Origin: Xestospongia bergquistia
Lineage: Eukaryota; Porifera; Demospongiae; Haplosclerida; Petrosiidae
Reading direction: 5' to 3'
NCBI GenBank assembly: GCA_963965975.1
Contig: OZ014419.1
Span: 62,001-126,000, forward strand
DNA length: 64,000 nucleotides
Under the pieces are notes generated by a model. That model worked only from the letters and a program-made list of their open reading frames with translations, was not told where the DNA came from and searched no databases. Every line of letters starts with the position of its first letter. Within the stretch, counting starts at the first letter, position 1. Made by a program: the position numbers and the translations under genes. Shown piece after piece: positions 55,342 to 64,000 of the stretch.

Positions 55342-55956
55342 TGTCGATTATTTGAAGAAATGTGAAAATATAAATATTATAACGTTTGACATTTCTTTTA
55401 TAATAATTCGATAGCGTCTGTATATAACTTAGCTGGGCTATCCACGGAACAAAAAAAGACGCTAAAAGTCAATTAACGTTTAATTTTAGCGTCGAATGTC
55501 TTGACAACAATGTACCCACGAACCAAGAAAAGGACGCTAAAGAAAGAGTAAGATGTCTGGGTAAATCTATGTTAAAAATTCACCAGATAAATAAAATAAA
55601 ATAATATAAACACAAACATTGTCCAATTATCTTCTTAATTCCTATCTACCATCTGTGCTAAGACTATTACCTTATGACTTTAGAATCTATTTATATTAAT
55701 TTATTATGTTAGTTTAAATTATTAGTGTCCTAGCTATATTGCTAAATTATAATAAAAATTAAATAAAAAAGGAAAATACTATCCACAACTAAAGACAACA
55801 TACACAGTATATTAATCTCCAGAGTCGTCTATGAAATACTTGCCAAGAGATTGTGAAGCTTCATATACTGAACTGACTGATATATAGGAACATTTCATAA
55901 CACATTTATTTATTATATTATGTAAAAACATAAAAACAAACAAAAATTGAAAAACA
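55342..55956. other. Intergenic, 615 bp, upstream of the TSSK gene
   Basis: AT-rich, with one perfect 10-bp inverted repeat (separate entry) and a third GACGCTAAA at 55533-55541. No ORF or RNA gene was seen. The right part holds the 3' flank of the kinase gene. Confidence 0.5.
55458..55493. repeat. Inverted repeat, 10-bp arms GACGCTAAAA/TTTTAGCGTC, 16-nt loop
   Basis: Arms at 55458-55467 and 55484-55493 are perfect complements. The loop contains TTAACG. The same GACGCTAAA occurs again at 55533-55541. Promoter element or cruciform are both possible; nothing else supports either. Confidence 0.6.
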
Positions 55957-58900
55957 TTAGTAAAATTTCGAAAAGAATTCATCTTGTAACATTTCCTCTG
56001 GTGTACATCTGTTACGAAAGTCAGCCTACAGAAAAAAGGGTACCTATAGTCCTATACAAATACATTCTAACTTGTATGCATTTGTCGACGAGTCTAGCAA
56101 TCCTTCTAATTAACATGTTGTCTTCTTTAAATAACTCCTTCAGCTTTAAATGAAGTATATTAAATAAAATATAAAACAATAAAAATACCTTAAGTTCAGT
56201 TAATACAAGTTCTACTTGAGGATACTTCTTGTCGAGTTTTGTTCGATAAGGTTGAAAACATAAGATACTAGCCTAATATTATAATTATAATAATCCTTAT
56301 AATTATCAGGGGTATTGTTACCTCTTTTGTCAGATGGCGTGGATTACTGCCATATAACATGTTAATAACAAGGACACCAAATGACCATATATCACTCCAA
56401 GGACCAGTTATATTAATCTTAGTATGATTAGGTATAATGGCAGGGGCAATCTCCATAAATTGCTAAAGAAAAATCGTAAGTTTTTATAATACCTTAACTT
56501 ACTTCAGGTGCTCTGTTACCAGGAGTACCTAGGACTTTAGCACATTTCTCTGGAGATTTAGGAGTAACTGGGTAGTCATTATATCCTGTAAAAGCTCCAG
56601 GAAATGCTGTTTTCACAACCATGATTGAGTCAAAGTCAGCAATTTGAATACAAGCTTTCTCGGGACACAAACACTGTAATATATTAGGACATCGGCAGGT
56701 CTTGTACACAAGAATATTACGTTCTACATAGCACAGTATATGAAAGAATTATGAAGTAATTATTACACCTTTGAGATCTCTATGATGTAAATGTTGTTGA
56801 AATAAGTAATCTAGCCCCTGTAATATAGATCTTATAATATAATGTACATTAATATGTAGTAAAGCCTCAGGGATATGGCGAGCTAGTCCATCTAAAATAC
56901 TCCCGCCAATATCACGTAGTTCATCTCTCAGGGATACTAGAAAATACAAGAATATTGTACTTTATAATGATTGTTTACTAACCAGTCATTAAGCTCATTA
57001 TTTGACAACAACGAGGGGACTCAGGACAAATAGCCACAGTACCAAGTAATAATAAGATGTTCTCATGACATAGACCACTCCATAGTAAGTTCTCCATCTT
57101 ACGATAAGAGGTCTATGGGAGGGAATATCCCTATTACAAGTACTAATTAATTGAACTCACATATTTCAGAGCATAGTACACTCCCTCTATTGGGAATTTA
57201 ATTACAATTCCATTACCACCTTTCCCTATTCTATCATATTTTGTAAGTTCATTATACTTTGGTAGAGCTGCCATTTTCCCAGATGGAAAAATACTTTTAA
57301 GAAAACCCTACATGGAAAATAAAGGTACATTAATTACATGTGGGTGTGGCTACCTCTGGATCATAAAGAATATCGCCATGTTTTTTATTAGCAAGGTTTT
57401 CAGGAAGTATTTGTTGTTGAACATGTCCGGCCTTTTTACGGGCATCAAGACGTTCTAAAATATTAGATTTAGGAGGAGCAATACTTTGTCTCGGAGCTAT
57501 GGACGGCTGATGAAAGATGCCCTGTTGAGGAAGAGGTCGTATGATATACTCCAAGGAAGCCCCTCCTTCTCCAGTAGTATTCACTGGAGAAGGGTATTGA
57601 TAACTAGGTGAGGCTCCAGGTGGACTGAGGGTTGTCTGAGAAGGGATTAAAGGTTGAGTTGGTTGTGGTGTTCGTATAGAGCCACTATCTTGACTACTAT
57701 TACTACTACTATTACTGGTGTTGTCATCAGTTATACTGCTACCATTAGATGGACTAAATGCAGTAGGAGGTGGACATCCAGCAAAGAGGTGAGGAACGCA
57801 ACAAGTCTCATCACAACAGCTCTCACAATGAAATCGTATTGTACCTTTTAGCCAGTCTCTGTCTTGATCAGAAAGATTGTCACATTGTTGACCTCTCTTT
57901 ACTCTTACACAGTAATCAGTAAGTTCCTTTGAACCTAACATGTTCCTGCATTCATTCTGTATAAAAGTAATGAATACCATCATTATTGGTAAGATATAGT
58001 TATACCTCAGTATATTGACATGGTTTATCATGATTATAGACATGATGTAATACATGGACTGATAACTGGTCCTCTGTAAACTGGTCAGATAATTGCACTG
58101 TCGACTAATAAAATTAAAATAAAAATAAAACAGTTTTATTACTAACAAAACAATACCTTAGTCAACAGATTCTGGTGTCCCTAATAATAACACAGACATA
58201 ATAATAACAAAATTAAAAGTAGGGGCTTACCTTATTGAAATGGCAAGATGGTAAGACAAGTTGACCTTCCAATTGTTTAACAGCAGATCCAACAATCACC
58301 TGCTCTCCCTCTTGACTTCTACTCTCTTCAATTTGAAAGGTTGTAGATTCTTCCACTAACAATGAATGGATTTCTTGTGTCAAAGGACGCTCATGGAGGA
58401 CGTCTGATGAATCGCTTGCAGTGATGGTTGTCGTAACAATTTTAGATTGCGTATACTCAGGGAAATCTTTTCCTAGGACAACACCAGTAGCAGGACGACT
58501 GATATTATCAGGATAAATTAGTTGTTGTCCGTCACGAACAATAGCCTCCTGTCTCCATTCATCATCACTATCAATATCATCACTACTAGTCATAAGATAG
58601 AGGAATGTCCCTCCAGTATATTCTATAATGAATTATAGTAGACAAGTGACTGCTGATAATGCAAATTGATATGTAAACAAAATAATAAATCAATTTTTAT
58701 TTACTAACCTCCACAATGAATGGCATCAAATAGGGTTAAGTCACCATAGCGATGAACAGTTAGTTCATATCGTACTCTCTCATCAAGTGTTTGAGTGACA
58801 TTTGGTGACTCAATATCTTTTAACAAAGACATAATTTGACTTGCAGGTACAACACAGTCACTATTATCAACTCTAACCGTATAAATGAACTGTGTACTAG

Positions 58901-59201
58901 TGTGATGACAAAAAGGTAATGCTATAAAGATATATTTTGATAAAATGGATGGAATCTCTATATTCAGACGTGTTCCGCCAATATTTTCAACACGAAAACC
59001 TTTCCCTAATATTTCAATGAGATCAGAAAATACACAACAACGAATTGAAGTGATATCTTCATCGTTACATTCCAGATCCATAGTTATCGGCACAGTAGCC
59101 TCTTCAATATCACCCAACAGAGCAACCTTTATACATGTTCTGTGATGTGATAATAGCGGCTCCTCTGTAGAGAGATCGCTACTTAAACTTAACGATGCCA
59201 T
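55957..59201 (-). CDS. Large multi-exon protein kinase with DFD motif and unrecognised N-terminal domains
   Basis: ATG at 59199-59201. The first exon (about 165 aa) has no recognised domain. The second has a Ser/Glu-rich linker. Next is a Cys-rich stretch (YCVRVKRGQQCDNL, then FHCESCCDETCCVPHLFAGC), a Ser/Asn- and Pro-rich linker, then a kinase domain: RIGKGGNGIVIKF (Gly loop), VYYALKYTSY (Lys), HHRDLKERNILV (catalytic loop complete), ACIQIADFDSIMVV (DFD instead of DFG), GTPGNRAPE (APE), WSDIWSFGVLVINMLYG. The C-terminal lobe ends FRNRCTPEEMLQDEFFSKFY. Asp of DFG is kept, so activity is plausible. The family is unclear; tyrosine-kinase-like and NAK-like groups cannot be separated by eye. It lies head-to-head with SKP1 and close to caspase and death-domain genes. 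Confidence 0.75.
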
Positions 59202-59504
59202 CAGTAATAATTAATATAATAACAGATTAATATACGTGGAAAAAAGACCCACTTCACTAGTAGAGATTAGGACATTTTCCACTAACTAATCCTTAGTAAA
59301 TTAAATGTCTCTTAAATTTTTTCCCCTTTTGAGAGCCCGAGCTATTCGGAAACGAAAATTCTCTTCGACTTCAGAAGCAGCTAATGTCGTCCACTAAAGG
59401 GGATTTCTCTTGTGCTGAGTTGTGCAATAGTCACATGACGTCATCATCTGACTATACGGACTATAACGGAGATCAACGGAGTAGACAACAGGGTGGTGTT
59501 CAAA
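59202..59504. promoter_or_regulatory. Divergent promoter of the DFD kinase and SKP1, with CRE
   Basis: 303 bp between opposite start codons. A full palindromic CRE/ATF site TGACGTCA lies at 59436-59443, 62 bp upstream of the SKP1 ATG. It has no ORF. Confidence 0.5.
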
Positions 59505-60098
59505 ATGCCGACCATGAAACTTCAGAGTTCTGATGGCGAGATATTCGAAGTAACTATGTCCTCAACGAGTCATAATTTATTATAATTATTTATAGGTTGA
59601 TGTGGAAATAGCTAAAGCATCAAATACTATAAAGACAATGATTGAAGACCTTGGACTTGATGAAGATGACGATGACCCTGTCCCTCTACCTAATGTTAAT
59701 GGAGCCATTATGAGAAAGGTAAGTATGTAATGATGTCAAATATTGACTGACACAATTGAATCTAATTTCTATAGGTCATCGATTGGGCTACTCATCATAA
59801 AGATGATCCACCTCCCCCAGAAGATGAAGAGAATCGTGATAAGAGAACTGACGATATAGATCCTTGGGATCAAGAGTTCCTTAAAGTTGATCAAGGGACA
59901 TTGTTTGAACTTATTTTAGCAGCTAATTATCTAGATATTAAGGGGCTACTCGATGTCACTTGTAAAACTGTCGCTAACATGATCAAAGGAAAGACTCCAG
60001 AAGAAATACGTAAAACATTTAACATTAAGAATGATTTCACACCAGAAGAAGAAGAACAGATACGTAAAGAAAATGAATGGTGCGAAGAGAAAGCATAA
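59505..60098 (+). CDS. SKP1: SKP1, SCF ubiquitin-ligase adaptor
   Basis: Three exons. [116 protein letters not shown] and NEWCEEKA are all close to human SKP1. It bridges CUL1 and F-box proteins. The second exon begins after an intron ending ttatag at about 59595. The CRE-bearing promoter is shared with the kinase gene on the other strand. Length (about 162 aa) is normal. Confidence 0.97.
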
Positions 60099-60199
60099 CT
60101 GACTTCATTAATATAAATAGTATTATTGTCATTATTAAAAAAGAGTGACATCATTATTACATCAAACTAATTTTGTTGTGTGTGGGTGTGTGGGCTGTG

Positions 60200-61656
60200 A
60201 TGGCTGATAAAAAAGTGTTGGGCAGAGCTGCAAAGAGCGCTATAACTGCTCATATCGCTGACTTAGTACAAGCTCTGTCGGCAACAGAGGATTGTCTTAA
60301 GAATGTTATTTTAGCTTGTGAAGAAAAGGGATTAATAACCTCGTCATTTAAACGAACGCTCACTGATGGATTAACTGGTCGATCAACTCAAGACAGAGCT
60401 CGACAATTAGTTAGTGATATCCAAAATACTGTCAACTTTGTTCCAAATTATTTGGATACATTTCTCAGTATATTAGTTGAAGGAGAATGCACTCCAGCTA
60501 TTAGACAAGTAGCTGATGATATTGCTACTGAGTGTAAGAGATACACAACATTTTATAACTGTCTGGTTTTATGTCAGTATAGATAGTCATCCTTTACCAT
60601 CATATCATCATCATGATACTAGAGGAAAAACTGTCCCCTCTACTTCTACTGCTACTAGAGGAGCAGGTAATATTTGAATTATACATTATAGAAATAATGT
60701 TTTGTTATTATAGAAGTGGGTGTTGTTCCTATAGTGAAACAGGAGAACAAGCAAGAGTACCAGAAAACAGAAGAACAAGCAGGAGTACTAGACGTATGTA
60801 CATAATTTATTTTGAATATACTAAATTATTTTAGTTATATTAGATTGAAGCTGATTTGTTTGGTAGTAAAAAACGTCATGATAATAGTCCAGTTTATTGT
60901 TATCCTATGTCAGCTAAACCAGGACGTGGTCTAGCTCTTATCATTAATAACATGAAGTGGAATCAAGATGTTGATCCTGATAATAAACATGGTCGAAATG
61001 GATCAGATGAAGACGCTAAGAGACTCAAAAGCACCTTGGAAAAATTACATTATACTGTTGACCTCCGTCTTAATATGGAAAGTCATCAGATGAAAGAATC
61101 CTTATCTGAACTAGCACAACAGACTTCTAAAACTCATGACAGTTTTATATGTTGTATACTAACTCATGGAGATACAAATGGTGTAGAAGGAGTTGATGGT
61201 ATCCATGTTCCTGTTGGTGAGTTAGCATCACTAGTTAATTGCAAGAATTGTCCAAATCTTTACGAAAAGCCCAAAATCTTTTTCATCCAAGCATGTCGTG
61301 GTTCAGAAATACCTGAGCCAGTGGCTATAGATAATAGTAAAGGTGCTGGTGATATTGTTGTAATGGATGGAAGGAAGTCATTGCCACCTGAAGCTGATTT
61401 CTTCTTTAGTTTTAGTACATGTCATGATAATATTGCTACACGTGGTATATACGAGGGATCACTTTATGTTAAAGAGTTGTGCAAAGTTTTAAGTTCTCAT
61501 GCTTCAAGTCTTAGTTTGTATGACCTAATACTGCTAGTTCATCGAGAGATGACAAAAAAGGAGTTTGAAGTTCATGTTTATGGAAGAAAACATCTATTTA
61601 AACAAATGCCTGAGATTGTCAGTCGATTACAAGGGAAAGTTTACTTTAAAAATTAA
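60200..61656 (+). CDS. Initiator-type caspase with N-terminal CARD-like domain
   Basis: Four exons. Exon 1 (MADKKVLGRAAKSAITAHIA...) encodes a six-helix death-fold resembling CARD (about 110 aa: LVQALSATEDCLKNVIL, LTDGLTGRSTQDRARQLVSD, NYLDTFLSILVEG). Two short linker exons (TVPSTSTATRGAG; VVPIVKQENKQEYQKTEEQ) follow. The last exon is the caspase: RGLALIINN, His in CCILTHGDTNGV, Cys in FFIQACRGSE (QACRG intact), then a linker with several Asp residues (ADDxx-type sites possible, e.g. VAIDNS, VVMDGRKS). The small subunit reads DFFFSFSTCHDNIATRG and continues to YFKN. The ATG at 60200 is used rather than the TTG 27 bp upstream. CARD assignment is by helix pattern only. Such proteases activate apoptosis or inflammatory signalling. 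Confidence 0.9.
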
Positions 61657-61756
61657 ACTGATATGGAACATTAACTTTTATTGTTCAAAACATTGGAACA
61701 TTAATTTTTTATTGTTCAAAACTTTAGTTTTCTATGATTTTCTGCTATTTTGTAGT

Positions 61757-62668
61757 TTATTTTAAGTTTTTTTCAATGAAATTAGAGACAAATTCAATAA
61801 AGGGTTGATATTGTACAGTTAGTCCATGATCTCCTGGTAAATAGAACAGTTCAACAATGGGACTAGAGATCTTTAAGACACTGACCATTCTCTCAGCCAA
61901 ACCTCTTTGTTCTTCCATATTAGGAACATACTCATCTTGTTCACTAAAACACAAGAGAATTGGTACATGTATAGAAGACAATATTGAAGTCAATTCTTGA
62001 ACAGAGAGATCAACAGAGAACATATCATCTGGTGTAAGACGTCCAGCAAGACTTAGATATCTCTCAGCTGTGATAGGAGCTCCACAATAAAATTGGGTTA
62101 GTATCTGTCTCTCCTTTCCTTGACGTTGCAACTCTTTGGCTTCAGCAAGCATTGATGGTGTACTCTCTAAGGTCATTATATCATCTCGATCACTGACTGC
62201 ACTTTGAAGAATTACTCCATCTATCAGTGATGATAAAGTACTATATCGTAAAAAATAGACACTATCCTGACAGCCAGTAGAATAACCCAATAATACAACT
62301 TTCTTAAAATTATGTTCTTCCTTCAAAAATTTGACCAACGTTTCTAATTCTTGTTTGTCTTGTTCTAAACTGTTAAAGCCAAACTGGTTAAATGAGCTAG
62401 ACAAGTTTAACTGGACTAAAGAGTAGTCAAGTTTTAACAAGGCTTTCTGCAATGATGCAGTATAATTCAGTGACATCATACCATCATTTAGTCCAGGTAT
62501 TAAGACTAATGCATTAGTACAATAGCTCTGTTTATTTGAAGCAAGAGAGATAAAAGCTAGCAGGTTTTTGTCCTCTTTTGAGAACCTCATCATTCGTCCA
62601 CATACAGCCTCCATCTTAATATGAATTAGCCACACCTTCATAGTGGGGAAATCCCTGTGCTTTATCAT
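61757..62668 (-). CDS. Alpha/beta hydrolase, DUF1749/UPF0613-like
   Basis: Single exon. LVLIPGLNDGMMSLNYTASL resembles the oxyanion-hole region, and VVLLGYSTGCQDSVYFL has the nucleophile elbow GYSTG. DEYVP could hold the acid and GDHGL the catalytic His. The match is to the DUF1749 group (fungal siderophore esterase SidJ and animal homologues). The longest ATG is 62666-62668, but that overlaps the 5' flank of the divergent death-domain gene (start 62679), so the internal ATG at 62612-62614 (MEAVCGRMMRF) is also likely. It would act on small esters or acyl groups. No membrane segment is seen. Confidence 0.78.
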   Translation of the reverse strand: MIKHRDFPTMKVWLIHIKMEAVCGRMMRFSKEDKNLLAFISLASNKQSYCTNALVLIPGLNDGMMSLNYTASLQKALLKLDYSLVQLNLSSSFNQFGFNSLEQDKQELETLVKFLKEEHNFKKVVLLGYSTGCQDSVYFLRYSTLSSLIDGVILQSAVSDRDDIMTLESTPSMLAEAKELQRQGKERQILTQFYCGAPITAERYLSLAGRLTPDDMFSVDLSVQELTSILSSIHVPILLCFSEQDEYVPNMEEQRGLAERMVSVLKISSPIVELFYLPGDHGLTVQYQPFIEFVSNFIEKNLK

Positions 62669-62678
62669 TATCGACAAT

Positions 62679-64000
62679 ATGGGAGGTAAGTGGTGTCTTT
62701 GTGTTCAACTCTAATCCTATATTTCTTTACAGATATCGACTATAATAGTATTGACAATACGCCTTTGCCAGCTTATCCAGGTATTATTAAGTCATAATTG
62801 ATGTCATTTTTATCATATTTTAACAGAGGACAGTAAAGCTGAAGATGTAGAGCTTTATTTTCGTGAGACTCTAGCTGATATTTTAAAAGAGATTGGGTCA
62901 TTGAAACACAGAGCTAGTCACTTGTCTACATCTCTACGCATAAAACCCAGTGCTTTAGCCACTCAACCACCAACACTAGAGGATGTCATTCAGGCTTGGT
63001 TACATCAAAATTATCTTGTTTCAAAACATGGTCTACCAACATGGCGTCTCTTGATAAAAGCTGTAGCTGATGACAGTGGAGGAGCTAATAAATCATTAGC
63101 TAAAATAATGGCCAGGAAACATCCGGGTAAGTCCCTCCTGTTTATCTCTATTATTATATTATTACCTTATATTATAGTGGGTAGTACTGTGGTACCAGAT
63201 ACGTTCTCTAATACGACTGTAGTACCTAAACAAGAGACCAGTGAAGACCCTCCTCAGCCAAAGTCAGAAAGATCATTGTCAACTTGTAGTACATCATCTA
63301 TTGGAAGTCAATTAAGTTCACAACTCAGCTCTCAAAGTAGCATACAAAGTGGTACACAAATTAGTGTACCAGAACAAATATTGGAAGAGTCATCCATTCA
63401 GAGTGTGTCTTTAACTTCAGCTACAAGTACTACTCCATCCTCAACCAGTAGTACTAGTGTTACATATAATACACAATATAGTACACCATCAAGTTGTCAG
63501 AGCCAACAAGATACCAGCTGTATGATATCTGGTAGAGAAGAGAACAGAGTTGATGACAACAAACCTGATGGACCTAATATTGGTAAGACTAATTTTAATA
63601 ATTAGCTAATTATTAATTGTATTCGTAGGGGCATCCTGTTTGTATGGCCAACCTCCAGATGAGTTACAGCTATCTAATCCCACACCAATTAGCAAAGATG
63701 CATCACTTCAAACTCCTCCTCATGCAATAATTCCTTCTAATGTTCTTCAACATGACCCTGGACGTCATACTGAGGCTGAACCTCCTGGGCATGTTCCTAA
63801 CCAAACTAAACATCCTGGCTATATTCCTGCTCCAACTGAACCTCCTGTGAATGCTCCTGTGCAAACAACCGAAGCTGTTGTTCCATCTAATTCTGGTGAT
63901 CATGTAGAATCAAAGTCACAAGTAGAAGAAGATGGATTCTTTGATGTTTTCAAACGTGACAGACCAACTGGCAATATTGGTGCAAGTAGAGAAGACTTAC
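62679..64000 (+). CDS. Death-domain-containing protein, 5' part (continues past the window)
   Basis: MGD plus a 5' splice site (ATGGGAG|gtaagt) is followed by small exons. Residues about 60-110 form a death-fold: TLEDVIQAWLHQNYLVSKHG, PTWRLLIKAVADDSGGANKS, AKIMARKHP, in the style of Death domains in Amphimedon proteins (LPTWRxLxxA). After the fold comes a long Ser/Thr/Gln-rich segment (QLSSQLSSQSSIQSGTQ) and a Pro-rich stretch with imperfect PPGHVPNQTKHPGY/EPPVNAPVQ units. The final visible text reads DVFKRDRPTGNIGASREDL. The gene runs off the window, so the C-terminus is unseen. Confidence 0.82.

Overview
This is a gene-dense stretch of animal nuclear DNA. The gene content is metazoan: cyclin A, CDCA7, a plexin-domain-containing protein, a PACT-domain centrosomal protein, GPR155/LYCHOS, VPS50, NSUN6, PIP4K2, a heparan-sulfate 3-O-sulfotransferase-like enzyme, a TSSK kinase, SKP1, a CARD-type caspase and a death-domain protein. 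Genes are AT-rich, 10-300 bp apart, and split by many very short GT-AG introns (about 42-60 nt). That layout and the degree of divergence from vertebrate proteins best fit a demosponge such as Amphimedon queenslandica; the species is inference, the metazoan assignment is firm. CDS coordinates run from start to stop codon and include introns.

Left part (1-15 kb), left to right: the 3' end of an unrecognised extracellular protein gene; a zinc-dependent polyol dehydrogenase (-) divergent from cyclin A (+) across a 264-bp promoter with an E2F/CHR/CCAAT cluster; a C2orf76 homologue (+); CDCA7 (-) divergent from an aldo-keto reductase (+); an EF-hand mitochondrial carrier (-); a PLXDC homologue (-) whose first large intron is filled with tandem repeats that each copy the 5' splice site; and a PPM1H/J/M-like phosphatase (-).

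Middle (15-47 kb): two consecutive coiled-coil genes (+) that look like the N-terminal and PACT-bearing C-terminal parts of an AKAP9/pericentrin-type scaffold; LYCHOS (-); a tandem array of TMEM45/DUF716 genes (+) with a 1.72-kb segmental duplication, a C-terminal fragment and a frameshifted copy; ABITRAM (-); VPS50/syndetin (+, many exons); and four intronless GT61 glycosyltransferase paralogues (-), three with nearly identical catalytic domains.

Right part (47-64 kb): an 86-aa membrane protein gene 10 bp upstream of NSUN6, then PIP4K2 and an intronless HS3ST-like sulfotransferase (all +); an intronless sulfatase, a TSSK kinase and a large multi-exon kinase with DFD in place of DFG (all -); then SKP1 (+), a CARD-caspase (+), a DUF1749-type hydrolase (-) and, leaving the window, a death-domain protein (+). 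The last 8 kb therefore holds three genes of signalling or cell-death type close together. No RNA genes, CRISPR arrays or intact transposons were seen.
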